Positions 42,354 through 50,751 of a DNA stretch of 64,000 nucleotides are shown here, piece by piece. Below the pieces are notes generated by a model that did not search any database, was not told the origin of the DNA, and worked only from the letters and a program-made list of their open reading frames with translations. Every line of letters begins with the position of its first letter. Positions within the stretch are counted from its first letter, which is position 1. The DNA comes from Syntrophotaleaceae bacterium (lineage in GTDB: Bacteria > Desulfobacterota > Desulfuromonadia > Desulfuromonadales > Syntrophotaleaceae): assembly GCA_041390365.1 (NCBI GenBank), contig JAWKQB010000003.1, positions 372,001 to 436,000 on the forward strand, given 5' to 3'. A program made the position numbers and the translations under genes.

Positions 42354-43451
42354 CTATTGAATGCAGCAGTCCAGCAACGTCCCCTGAACTACGCGAAAGG
42401 ACCGCATGTCGCAGAACCCTTTGTCAATCATGGAATGCAGCTCGGTGGTGGTGACGAAAACCTGTCCTCGCCGGCTGCGTAAAAATTGGAAGAAAAATTC
42501 CTGTCTTGTCCGGTCAAGTTCACCGGTCATGTCGTCCAGCAGCAACACCGGCAGGATGCCTGCATGGCTTTCCAGATCCATGATCTGAGCCGTCTTGAAG
42601 GCCAGCATGAAGGAACGCTGCTGCCCCTGGGAACCGAACACCCGCAGAGAATGACCATTGACGGTGAAAACCGGATCGTCCCGATGGGGCCCGGCGAGAG
42701 TGGTTCCCAGGCGCCTCTCTCGGGAAGAGCGCTGCCTTATTTCACCGCGCAGGCGTTCTTCCAGCTGCCCTATATCCTCACCCTGATCCGGGTAGATGAG
42801 GTCGGCCTCTTCCCGTCCGTCGGTAATGGCCCGGTAAGTCGCTTGCAACAAAGGCACCAATCGCTGCAAATACCGGCTCCGCCGCAGACGAACTCGGGCG
42901 CCGGCGGCGATCAGTCCCTCGGTCCAGGGAATCAGGTGATCTCCATGGCACCCTTCCTTGAGCAGCCGGTTTCTCTGTTTGAGCAGACGATGAAAATTGC
43001 GGGCCTCCTGCAAAAAAACCGGATCGGTCTGAAAAACGGCCCGGTCGAGCAGCGCCCTACGGCCGGCAGGGAACCCGCGTACCAGGCTCACTTCCTCGGG
43101 AGCGAACAGGACCGATGAAAACCAGCCGAGAAAATCGGAACTGCTGGAAATCCCCTTGCCGTCGACCTGAACGCTTTTCCCCTGTTCCTGGAGGGTCAGT
43201 CCTATGGAGTGACGGGTATTCCCCTTTTCCACCTCGGCGCAAAGACGGCCGAAGGGAGTGTCCCGCCGGATCATATCGTCATTGCGGGCCCCGCGAAAGC
43301 TCTTCAGATGACCTAGCAGATAGATGGCTTCAAGGATATTGGTTTTTCCCTGGGCGTTTTCTCCCCAGAGAATGTTTAAGCCCGGTCCTGGTACCAGTTC
43401 GGCTTGAGTGACATTGCGAAAGTTGTGCAATACCAGGCGGCGCAGATGCAT
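42354..43451 (-). CDS. recF: Recombination and repair protein RecF
   Basis: This 365-residue SMC-like ATPase loads RecA at gaps. The Walker A motif is GENAQGKTNILEA near residue 30. The signature and Walker B region (VFGSQGQQRSFML and LLLDDMTGELD) is present. It lies between dnaN (39-base gap) and gyrB (12 bases), the classical order dnaA-dnaN-recF-gyrB. Length is standard for the family (about 360). It would cooperate with RecO and RecR, which are not in the window. Confidence 0.95.
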   Translation of the reverse strand: MHLRRLVLHNFRNVTQAELVPGPGLNILWGENAQGKTNILEAIYLLGHLKSFRGARNDDMIRRDTPFGRLCAEVEKGNTRHSIGLTLQEQGKSVQVDGKGISSSSDFLGWFSSVLFAPEEVSLVRGFPAGRRALLDRAVFQTDPVFLQEARNFHRLLKQRNRLLKEGCHGDHLIPWTEGLIAAGARVRLRRSRYLQRLVPLLQATYRAITDGREEADLIYPDQGEDIGQLEERLRGEIRQRSSRERRLGTTLAGPHRDDPVFTVNGHSLRVFGSQGQQRSFMLAFKTAQIMDLESHAGILPVLLLDDMTGELDRTRQEFFFQFLRSRRGQVFVTTTELHSMIDKGFCDMRSFRVVQGTLLDCCIQ

Positions 43452-43490
43452 GGAGTCAGAAAAGCTCCTGTCCCTTCAGCGGTCGTCCCA

Positions 43491-44609
43491 TCAGAGCCGC
43501 ATGGGCATGATGACCGTGAGAAAATCCGCCGTATTCACCGGGGTGACCATTCCTGGTGAAAGCTTGTCCTTCAAAGCCATCCGCACTTTCGGCTCACTCT
43601 GCGCATTGAGTATGTCGATCAGATACCTGGCGTTGAAGCCCACGGCAATTTCCTCTCCGTTGTATTCGATGTCGAAATCTTCCCGGGCGTCACCAAACTC
43701 GGGATTGGAGGAGGACATTTCGAGAAGGTTGGTTCGCAGAACGATCCTGACCCCCTTGGATTTTTCACTGGAAAGAATAGACATCCGCCGCAGGGCATGC
43801 AGGAAGGTATCGGTGGGGATCACCGCAACCATTTCATTGGACTTCGGAATGACCCGATCGTAATCGGGGAATTCCCCGTCTACCAGACGCATGACGACCA
43901 CCGTCTGCTCTTTCTGGATCACCGCATTGTTGTCGAGAAAACCCAGTTGCAGATCGCCGTTGCTTTCATCTGCCATTTTTCGCAGTTCGTGAATGCCTTT
44001 GCGCGGGAAAATAACACCTCGCGACAACTGTTCTATGTGGGAAACATCGATATCTTTTTGAACCAGGGCCAGCCGGTGTCCATCGGTGGCGACCAGACGC
44101 AGGCAGGGTCTGCCGTCCACCTCCAGAGAGCGGAAGTAGATGCCGTTAAGGTTGTACTTGCTCTCATCGGTGGAAATGGAAAAACTGGTTTTGTCGATCA
44201 TCTCCTTCAACACACCACCGTCGATGCGGAAGAACTGCTCCTTCTGAAAATTTGGAAAAAACGGAAATTCCTCGGCGGACAGCCCTACGATATTGAAAAA
44301 GGCCTTGCCACAGCGAATTTCGATCCAGCAATTGTCCTTGGCGTTGAAATCGATCTCCTTCTCCGGAAGCTCCTTGATGATTTCAAACAGCTTTTTCGCC
44401 GAAACAGTGATCTTTCCGGCGGTGGTGACATTGGCCGGATAGGTGGCCTTCATTCCCACCTCGAGGTCGGTCGCCGTCAGATGAATCTCCCCATCACCCG
44501 CCTCGATAAGGACGTTGGAGAGGATGGGGATGGTGTTCTTTTTTTCCACGATTCCCTGAACCCGGGCGAGCCCCCTGAGGAATACTTCTTTTTCAATGGA
44601 AAAATGCAT
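43491..44609 (-). CDS. dnaN: DNA polymerase III beta sliding clamp
   Basis: This 372-residue protein forms the ring that tethers DNA polymerase III to DNA. It opens MHFSIEKEVFLRGLARVQGIVEKK and closes with the conserved VIMPMRL tail (LTVIMPMRL). It has the usual three-domain length. The ATG is preceded by AGGAGG, which overlaps the small palindrome CTGTATACAG at 44618-44627; that dyad could hide or frame the ribosome site. The dnaA gene lies 301 bases upstream. Confidence 0.97.
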   Translation of the reverse strand: MHFSIEKEVFLRGLARVQGIVEKKNTIPILSNVLIEAGDGEIHLTATDLEVGMKATYPANVTTAGKITVSAKKLFEIIKELPEKEIDFNAKDNCWIEIRCGKAFFNIVGLSAEEFPFFPNFQKEQFFRIDGGVLKEMIDKTSFSISTDESKYNLNGIYFRSLEVDGRPCLRLVATDGHRLALVQKDIDVSHIEQLSRGVIFPRKGIHELRKMADESNGDLQLGFLDNNAVIQKEQTVVVMRLVDGEFPDYDRVIPKSNEMVAVIPTDTFLHALRRMSILSSEKSKGVRIVLRTNLLEMSSSNPEFGDAREDFDIEYNGEEIAVGFNARYLIDILNAQSEPKVRMALKDKLSPGMVTPVNTADFLTVIMPMRL

Positions 44610-44718
44610 GACGCCTCCTGTATACAGGCAACTACTCTTATTGTTTTTAATAATCTATTTGACAGTCGATAGTAACAGTTTCCTGTGAATTTGGGTATAT
44701 CTCTGTTTTCTTTTTGTA

Positions 44719-44742
44719 TTTCAACAGGTTGATCTGTTGAAA
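44719..44742. other. Perfect 9-6-9 inverted repeat, dnaN-dnaA gap
   Basis: TTTCAACAG at 44719-44727 and CTGTTGAAA at 44734-44742 are exact complements around a 6-base centre. No U-run follows on either strand, so a terminator is less likely than a protein-binding site or an mRNA hairpin before dnaN. The rest of the 301-base gap (44610-44910) has no gene; TTTACCCACGG near 44803 is a poor DnaA-box match. Confidence 0.6.
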
Positions 44743-44910
44743 AAAAACCTTTCCGGCTGTGGTCAGAAGACCCCGTTTTGTTGATAACCAGCAGAGTTCA
44801 AAATTTACCCACGGCTGTCCCCGGAACCGCCCACAGTTTTCGAAGAGGCTAAATTTACCAAAAAGTCCCTTCCCGGATAACTTCTTTCGGTCCTGGCAGG
44901 CCGGTACTCT

Positions 44911-46275
44911 TCAACTCGTCAGATCTTTTTTCAGAGCATTGATGGTCGACCTGACCTGGAAGTCCTCGTCCATGATTTTTTCAATCTTTTTGATGGCATG
45001 AATGATCGTGGAATGATCCTTGCCGCCGAATTTTTCGCCGATTTCAGGAAAGGAATGGGATGTCAGTTGCCGGGTCAGATACATGGCGATCTGCCGGGGG
45101 AGTACCAGGGCCTTCATCCGCTTGGAGGACTTGATGTCGGAAACCTTGATGGAAAAATGGGTGGCGACCTGTTTCTGGATCTCTTCGATGGTCAACTCCC
45201 GCTTTTTTTCGATAAGAATATCCTTGAGGATATCCTGTGCCATCTCCAGGGAGACCGGGGTGGCGGTCAAGCTGGAATAGGCGCCGATGCGGATCAGGTA
45301 ACCTTCCAGTTCCCTGACGTTGCTGCTGACGGAGTTGGCCAGGAAACAGACCACCTCCTCGGGGAGATCTATTCCGTTCTGTTCGGCCTTCATTTTCAGA
45401 ATGGCCTGCTTGGTCTCCATGTCCGGCGCCTGAATGTCTGCGATCAATCCCCATTCAAACCGGGAACGGAGCCGCTCCTCCAGGCCCGGTATCTCCTTCG
45501 GGAACTTGTCGGAAGTGACCACGATCTGCTTGTGGGAATCGTAAAGCGCGTTGAACGTATGAAAGAACTCCTCCTGGGTTCTCTCCTTGCCGGCTATGAA
45601 CTGGACGTCGTCGATAAGCAGAACATCCATAGATCTGAATTTATTACGAAATTCATCCATCTTGGCATAACGGAGAGAGTTGATGAGTTCATTCATGAAT
45701 TTTTCCGAGGTGTAATAGCACACCTTCATATCCGGATTGTTCTTCAGGATGGCATTGCCGATGGCCGTGATAAGATGGGTCTTGCCCAACCCCACCCCTC
45801 CATAGATGAACAGGGGATTGTAGGTAGTGGCCGGATTGTTGGCAACTGCCATCGCCGCAGCACAGGCAAACTGGTTGGAGGAGCCCAGAACGAATTCCTC
45901 GAAGGTATATTTGACATTCAGGTTGAACCCGTTGTTTCGGGATCGGGTCGGAACCACCTTTTCCTGGGAAGCAACCGGGTTTGGTTCCTCCCGCTCTTTT
46001 GGAGGAAGGGAAGATGCCTGCCGATTCTTTGCCGAGGCGATATTCAGGTTTATGCGGAAGGATTCAGTGGTGATTTCCGAAAGAATCTCCTGGATCAGCG
46101 GGGTGTAATGGTCCCTGATCCAGTCCAGGACGAAACGATTGGGTACCTCGAGGAAAATGACATTTTCTTCCACGCCGATAAAATTGATCGGTTTAATCCA
46201 GGTGGAGAAATGTTGAGGGGTGAGGGTTTGTTCCAGTTGGGTCAGGGTTTTTTCCCAAATTCCGTTCATCGGCAT
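44911..46275 (-). CDS. dnaA: Chromosomal replication initiator DnaA
   Basis: This 454-residue AAA+ protein binds DnaA boxes and opens the origin. The N-terminal domain (WEKTLTQLEQTLTPQHFSTWIKP) is followed by a linker and the ATPase domain with Walker A GGVGLGKTHLI and Walker B VLLIDDVQF. The C-terminal DNA-binding signature DHSTIIHAIKKIE is present. The ATG at 46275 is taken; an in-frame ATG two codons later (46269) is equally possible, as no ribosome site is clear. It is read away from the adjacent AT-rich region, consistent with an origin just upstream. Confidence 0.97.
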   Translation of the reverse strand: MPMNGIWEKTLTQLEQTLTPQHFSTWIKPINFIGVEENVIFLEVPNRFVLDWIRDHYTPLIQEILSEITTESFRINLNIASAKNRQASSLPPKEREEPNPVASQEKVVPTRSRNNGFNLNVKYTFEEFVLGSSNQFACAAAMAVANNPATTYNPLFIYGGVGLGKTHLITAIGNAILKNNPDMKVCYYTSEKFMNELINSLRYAKMDEFRNKFRSMDVLLIDDVQFIAGKERTQEEFFHTFNALYDSHKQIVVTSDKFPKEIPGLEERLRSRFEWGLIADIQAPDMETKQAILKMKAEQNGIDLPEEVVCFLANSVSSNVRELEGYLIRIGAYSSLTATPVSLEMAQDILKDILIEKKRELTIEEIQKQVATHFSIKVSDIKSSKRMKALVLPRQIAMYLTRQLTSHSFPEIGEKFGGKDHSTIIHAIKKIEKIMDEDFQVRSTINALKKDLTS

Positions 46276-46516
46276 CGTCTGACAAAACCAAATTTATGGA
46301 AATCTATATATTCCGGGAGAAAAACATATATCCACAGAGATATTAACAGCTGTGGATAAATGGATTTCTTTAAATTCGGCGGGAGCTGAGACCCGATCTG
46401 CAGGCCATTAAAAAAGAGAATTCAAGCTAACAGAGGTGATAGTCTTTTGCAAGATGTTTTTAAAAAACCGGCAAACGGCACCCTGCCCCTTATACAAGGG
46501 AAAGAGGGTTTCCTGC
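46276..46516. other. Candidate replication origin (oriC)
   Basis: The region between divergent dnaA and rpmH is AT-rich and holds a perfect DnaA box, TGTGGATAA, at 46351-46359. A box with one mismatch, ATATCCACA, lies 14 bases before it at 46328-46336, in the opposite orientation. Nearby sequence is TA-rich (TCTATATATTCC). Gene strand bias flips exactly here: minus to the left, plus to the right. Only two boxes are clear, so the full origin could be larger. Confidence 0.7.
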
Positions 46517-46546
46517 TTGACAAAAATTCGCTATCGTGATTAATAA
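46517..46546 (+). promoter_or_regulatory. Promoter of rpmH operon
   Basis: TTGACA at 46517-46522 is followed after 18 bases by TAATAA at 46541-46546, a good sigma-70 promoter on the plus strand. It gives a leader of about 180 bases before rpmH at 46731. Confidence 0.7.
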
Positions 46547-46730
46547 TGCGATTTGCCGGTTTCCGTTCCGACAGCAGTCTGGTGCAAGGACGGCCAGAAT
46601 TGGAATCCGGTCCCCGTTTTCGGGAAAGAAGCCTTCAGCCGGATGTAGCGGCTTGTGCCGTCCGAAGGGATCGGCCGGATTTGGTCCGGTTGAACCTTAA
46701 CCATTATAAAGAACAGGAGAATTTGAGAAA

Positions 46731-46883
46731 ATGTCGAAAAGAACTTATCAGCCCAGCAAAATTCGCCGGAAAAGAACCCACGGATTTCGTTCCAGGATGC
46801 AGACCAAGAACGGCCGTTTGGTGCTGAAGCGCCGTCGTGCCCGTGGTCGGAAGAGCCTGGTGCCTACTATACCCACCAAGTAG
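46731..46883 (+). CDS. rpmH: 50S ribosomal protein L34
   Basis: A 50-residue ORF beginning MSKRTYQPSKIRRKRTHGF is the complete L34 protein. The GFRSRMQTKNG and the lysine/arginine-rich RRARGRKSL core are as in the family; the tail LVPTIPTK is a few residues longer than some. AGGAG lies eleven bases before the ATG. It is followed by rnpA after 14 bases, as in most bacteria. Confidence 0.97.
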   Translation: MSKRTYQPSKIRRKRTHGFRSRMQTKNGRLVLKRRRARGRKSLVPTIPTK

Positions 46884-46897
46884 GATTTCAAGGATCG

Positions 46898-47263
46898 ATG
46901 GGGGAGGAATTTCCCAGGGAAAGGCGAATCTGCAGGCGGGAGGATTTTCTTCTCGCCTCTCGCCGGGGGCAAAGGCGGAACAGCCCGCACTTTCTAGTCA
47001 TTTTGTTGAGAAATACCGATAAATGTTCCACCCGGCTCGGTTTAACCGTCAGTCGGAAAGTCGGAGGGGCCATTCAGAGAAACCGGGTCAAAAGACTGGT
47101 TAGAGAGTTTTTTCGCCGTCATTTAAAACATTTGCCGGAAAACACCGATATTTCCGTCGTCGCTAAAAAAGGAGCCCCGGATCTGGATTTTGACCAGGTC
47201 TGTTCCGAGTTGAAGACGGTTTTCGGCCTCTCCGCTGTGAAAAAACGATGTTCAAAAAACTGA
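46898..47263 (+). CDS. rnpA: Ribonuclease P protein component
   Basis: This 121-residue protein is the basic subunit of RNase P, which matures tRNA 5' ends. The N-terminal RRICRREDFLLASRRGQ and the RNR motif AIQRNRVKRLVREFFRR are diagnostic. AAGGA lies four bases before the ATG. It overlaps the start of yidD by 16 bases. The catalytic RNA gene rnpB is not in the window. Confidence 0.94.
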   Translation: MGEEFPRERRICRREDFLLASRRGQRRNSPHFLVILLRNTDKCSTRLGLTVSRKVGGAIQRNRVKRLVREFFRRHLKHLPENTDISVVAKKGAPDLDFDQVCSELKTVFGLSAVKKRCSKN

Positions 47264-47460
47264 TTCTCGTGTTGATAGTAGCCTATCAGCGGCTGATTTC
47301 CCCCCTACTGGTGCCTTCCTGCCGATATTATCCCTCCTGTTCCCAGTATGCTTTTGAGGCGATCACCAGATATGGCGCCCTTCGTGGAGGGCTTATGACA
47401 CTCTGCCGGTTGCTGCGCTGTCATCCTTTCCATCCGGGAGGGTATGATCCGGTCAAATAA
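47248..47460 (+). CDS. yidD: Membrane protein insertion efficiency factor YidD
   Basis: This 70-residue protein has the YidD signature: a short hydrophobic start (LILVLIVAYQRLISPLL) and the cysteine-containing CRYYPSCSQYAFEAI, then GGLMTLCRLLRCHPFHPGGYDPV. It aids YidC-dependent insertion of membrane proteins. It overlaps the end of rnpA by 16 bases and precedes yidC by 45, the usual order. Confidence 0.94.
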   Translation: MFKKLILVLIVAYQRLISPLLVPSCRYYPSCSQYAFEAITRYGALRGGLMTLCRLLRCHPFHPGGYDPVK

Positions 47461-47505
47461 CCGAAAGAGATTTCGAGCGGTTAACCGCGGAGAGAACGCA
47501 TATAT

Positions 47506-49143
47506 ATGGAAAACAGAAACCTTATTATAGCTTTCATCCTCATTCTGGGCGTGTGGTTTGGCAGCAGCCTGCTCTTCCCGGCAAAACCAGTGCCCCAGGC
47601 AGATCGAGGATCTGCTGAGGTACAGACATCCGGGGAAAAAGCAGAGACATCCTTCAGTGAAAAGAACGTCAGTGACGACAGGGAATTGAAACAAACGACT
47701 CTTCCTTTACCGGAATCCGCGGCCGCCTTGGAATCGAGAGAGCTGGTTGTGGAAACCGACCTCTTTACCGCTGTTTTCACCAACTCCGGTGGTCGTCTCA
47801 AATCTCTTACCCTGAAAGATTACAGGCAGACTCCCAAAAAGGACTCTCCCCTGGTCTCACTGGTTTCGGTGAAGGATGATCATTTGGCCACTCTGAGGAC
47901 ATCCGGTCTCGGAGATTTCGGTTTTTCCTCTGAAACACTTTTTTCCATGGCCACCCAAGAGGACCTCCTGGTTTTGGGACCCGGTGAGCAAAAGGAAATT
48001 GTCTTCAGTACCCAGGCGGACAGCGGCCTTCGCGTCGACAAGGTCTTTACGGTTTACGGAGACCGGTACGATTTCGACCTCCAAGTCAGAGTGACCAATA
48101 CCTCCTCGCAGCCCCGCCGCGGATCTTTGAGTCTCGCCCTGGTTCAACCCTGGGACGATTCCATGGACAAATCGCGATATTCATTTACCGGACCGGCCGT
48201 TTTCGAGGATGAAAAGGTTCACACCTATAAGGTCGAGGATATCGAGGAGCAGGCCGTCGAACATGGGGAAGGTGCGGGCTGGACGGCTTTTGAGAAGGAG
48301 TATTTTATGGCCGCAGCCGTCCCCCTTACCGGGGCCGGTGAAAATTACCGCCTGGCCAAGGTGGGGCAGGCCGTGGAAAACAGCATTGTCAGCGATGTCC
48401 GGATTGTCAATCCCGGGGAACAGACCGCGTTTGAATTTCTCCTTTATTACGGCCCCCGCGATCTCGAAATTCTCAAGAAGGTCGGCCATTCCCTCGAAGA
48501 GGCTATCGATTTTGGATTTTTCGGGGTCATTGCCCGGCCGCTGCTCAGTGTACTCAAGTTCTTTTACCAGTATGTCGGCAATTACGGTGTGGCCATCATT
48601 CTACTGACGTTTATAATCAAACTGCTCTTCTGGCCCTTGACCAGAAAGAGTTACCAGTCGATGAAGTCGATGCAGACCTTGCAACCCGAAATGCAGAAAA
48701 TTCGGGAGAAGCACAAGAACGACAAAGAGAAGATGAACAAGGAGATCATGGAGCTTTACAAGACCAAAAGGGTCAACCCCATGGGTGGATGCCTCCCTAT
48801 GTTTATTCAGATCCCGGTCTTCTTCGCGCTCTACAAGGTTCTTCTGGGTACCATCGAACTGCGGCACGCTCCCTTTGTTTTCTGGATTCAAGATCTGGCG
48901 GCCAAGGATCCCTACTACATCACGCCGCTTATAATGGGAGCCACCATGTTTATCCAGCAGAAGATGAGTCCCAGTACCATGGATCCTGCACAGGCTAAAA
49001 TTTTCATGTTCATGCCGATCATTTTTACCTTTATGTTTCTCAACTTTCCGTCGGGTCTGGTTCTGTACTGGCTGGTCAACAATCTATTGACCATTTTGCA
49101 GCAATGGTTTATCAACCGGGAAAGCAAGCCGGCCACGGCCTGA
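47506..49143 (+). CDS. yidC: Membrane protein insertase YidC
   Basis: This 545-residue inner-membrane protein inserts other membrane proteins with or without SecYEG. It has an N-terminal anchor (LIIAFILILGVWFGSSLLF), a large periplasmic domain (about residues 50-340) as in Gram-negative YidC, and a C-terminal core of five membrane segments. The core contains the hydrophilic groove region YGVAIILLTFIIKLLFWPLTRK and the MNKEIMELYKTKRVNPMGG cytoplasmic loop. It ends at a terminator. The usual neighbour jag (an RNA-binding protein) is not found after it. Confidence 0.95.
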   Translation: MENRNLIIAFILILGVWFGSSLLFPAKPVPQADRGSAEVQTSGEKAETSFSEKNVSDDRELKQTTLPLPESAAALESRELVVETDLFTAVFTNSGGRLKSLTLKDYRQTPKKDSPLVSLVSVKDDHLATLRTSGLGDFGFSSETLFSMATQEDLLVLGPGEQKEIVFSTQADSGLRVDKVFTVYGDRYDFDLQVRVTNTSSQPRRGSLSLALVQPWDDSMDKSRYSFTGPAVFEDEKVHTYKVEDIEEQAVEHGEGAGWTAFEKEYFMAAAVPLTGAGENYRLAKVGQAVENSIVSDVRIVNPGEQTAFEFLLYYGPRDLEILKKVGHSLEEAIDFGFFGVIARPLLSVLKFFYQYVGNYGVAIILLTFIIKLLFWPLTRKSYQSMKSMQTLQPEMQKIREKHKNDKEKMNKEIMELYKTKRVNPMGGCLPMFIQIPVFFALYKVLLGTIELRHAPFVFWIQDLAAKDPYYITPLIMGATMFIQQKMSPSTMDPAQAKIFMFMPIIFTFMFLNFPSGLVLYWLVNNLLTILQQWFINRESKPATA

Positions 49144-49174
49144 TTTTCCGGTAAACAGTTTTAGCGTCAATTGT

Positions 49175-49209
49175 TGGGAGGCCCTTTCAGGTGCCTCCCA
49201 TCCTTTTTT
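49175..49209 (+). terminator. Rho-independent terminator after yidC
   Basis: TGGGAGGC (49175-49182) and GCCTCCCA (49193-49200) form an 8-bp stem with a 10-base loop, followed by TCCTTTTTT. It closes the rpmH-rnpA-yidD-yidC unit 31 bases after the yidC stop. Confidence 0.9.
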
Positions 49210-49290
49210 GCTGAGAGCGGAATAACAAATAGGCCTTCGGATTCTCAACCCCGAGATGCCCACAGGACAACAGGAATCAAAAGGATTTTT

Positions 49291-50664
49291 ATGGAGCTGG
49301 CGGATCAGGATACCATTGTCGCCATAGCCACTCCTCCCGGAGAAGGAGGAATAGGTGTCATCCGGCTATCCGGTGTCGAGGCCGAGAACCTGCTGTTGCA
49401 GCATTTTCAGCCGGGAATGCCCGGCGAATCCCTTCAGTCTCACAAACTTTACTATGGGAAAATTGTTGGGGCGGAAGGTGAAATGATCGACGAAGTTCTG
49501 GCCGTTGTCATGCGGTCGCCCCGCTCCTACACCCGGGAAGATGTCGTTGAGATTCAATGTCATGGCGGCAGAGTGGTTCAAACCCGGATTCTGCACCTGC
49601 TTGTGGATAGCGGAGCCCGTCTGGCACGGCCCGGTGAATTCACTCTGCGCGCCTTTCTCAATGGCAGGATAGATCTCGCCGAGGCTGAGGCCGTTATCGA
49701 CCTGATTCGGTCCAGGTCCGAGGCTGCTTTTCATGTAGCTCTCGGGCAGATGACGGGGAAACTGTCCAAGAAAATTCACCAGTACAGGGATCAATTGGGG
49801 TATTTGCTGGGGGAGGTAGAGGCCGGGATCGATTTTCCTGAAGAGGATCTGGAAACCGAGGAAGGGCAGGAGCTCTATGACAGGGGGACCCTGTTGCTCG
49901 CCGATATGGAGTCTGTCCTCGCCACCTTTGAATCAGGGCGCGTGTTGAAGGAGGGTCTTGGGATCCTTATCTTTGGGAAACCGAATGTAGGGAAAAGCTC
50001 GTTGATGAACGGTTTGCTCGGTGAGGCCAGGACCATTGTCACCGAGATTCCCGGCACGACTCGTGATACCATCGAGGAAAGCCTCGTCCTGGGAGGTATC
50101 CCTCTCAGACTCGTCGATACTGCCGGAGTCCGGGAAACCGTCGATCCCGTGGAGGCTGAAGGGGTTAAACGGGCCAGGGGTAAACTGAGCCAATCTGATC
50201 TGGTTCTTCTGGTCATCGATGGAAGCGGCCCTCTGGATCAGGATGATTTTTTCGCCCTCGACGCTTGTAAAGAGAGGCGTGTTCTGCTGATCGTCAACAA
50301 GAAGGACCTGGGTGTCGTCGACCTTGTTCCTCCTTTCGCACAGCTTCCGAAAATCCATGTGTCCACATTGGTCGGTGATGGACTGGATCAGATAGAGGCA
50401 TACATATCCAAAATATTCGGAGGAGGATCTGGTGCCGATGTTCGTGAATCGGTTGCACTGTCCGATGCCCGGCATCGTGAAGCACTGGTGAGGGGAAAAC
50501 AAGCCTTGGAAAGGTTCCTGCTGGGATTAAAAGCGCAAACAGCGCCGGAACTTCTGGCAGTAGAAATCAGGGATGCCCTTGATGCCATTGGAGAGATCAC
50601 CGGGGAAACAACCCCTGCCTCTATTCTGGAAAATATATTTTCCCGATTCTGTATTGGGAAATAG
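49291..50664 (+). CDS. mnmE: tRNA modification GTPase MnmE
   Basis: This 457-residue GTPase acts with MnmG to install carboxymethylaminomethyl groups on U34 of certain tRNAs. The N-terminal folate-binding domain (TIVAIATPPGEGGIGVIRLSG) is followed by a helical domain and a Ras-like G domain: GKPNVGKSSLMN, TEIPGTTRD, VDTAG and NKKD. It ends with the catalytic CIGK box (SRFCIGK). I start at ATG 49291, six bases after AAAAGGA; an in-frame ATG at 49171 precedes the yidC terminator and is rejected. The partner mnmG follows, with parS between them. Confidence 0.96.
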   Translation: MELADQDTIVAIATPPGEGGIGVIRLSGVEAENLLLQHFQPGMPGESLQSHKLYYGKIVGAEGEMIDEVLAVVMRSPRSYTREDVVEIQCHGGRVVQTRILHLLVDSGARLARPGEFTLRAFLNGRIDLAEAEAVIDLIRSRSEAAFHVALGQMTGKLSKKIHQYRDQLGYLLGEVEAGIDFPEEDLETEEGQELYDRGTLLLADMESVLATFESGRVLKEGLGILIFGKPNVGKSSLMNGLLGEARTIVTEIPGTTRDTIEESLVLGGIPLRLVDTAGVRETVDPVEAEGVKRARGKLSQSDLVLLVIDGSGPLDQDDFFALDACKERRVLLIVNKKDLGVVDLVPPFAQLPKIHVSTLVGDGLDQIEAYISKIFGGGSGADVRESVALSDARHREALVRGKQALERFLLGLKAQTAPELLAVEIRDALDAIGEITGETTPASILENIFSRFCIGK

Positions 50665-50695
50665 AAATATTCGGATTATAGAGAGGCCTCTAAAA

Positions 50696-50711
50696 TGTTC
50701 CACGTGAAACA
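50696..50711. promoter_or_regulatory. parS centromere site
   Basis: The 16-base palindrome TGTTCCACGTGAAACA differs at one position from the ParB-binding consensus TGTTTCACGTGAAACA. It lies between mnmE and mnmG, about 4.3 kb from the likely origin, and ParB is encoded 3.5 kb downstream. ParB binds here and spreads to segregate the origin. Confidence 0.92.
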
Positions 50712-50751
50712 TCCCTTTTCAATTCCCGGCTGATTTCAAGGAATTATTACC

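Noticed and set aside
44803..44815. DnaA box in the dnaA-dnaN gap
   Set aside because: TTTACCCACGG has two or more mismatches to TTATCCACA.
49171..49290. Upstream in-frame start of mnmE
   Set aside because: It would begin before the yidC terminator, and MELADQDTIVAIATPPG at 49291 matches the family N-terminus with a good ribosome site.
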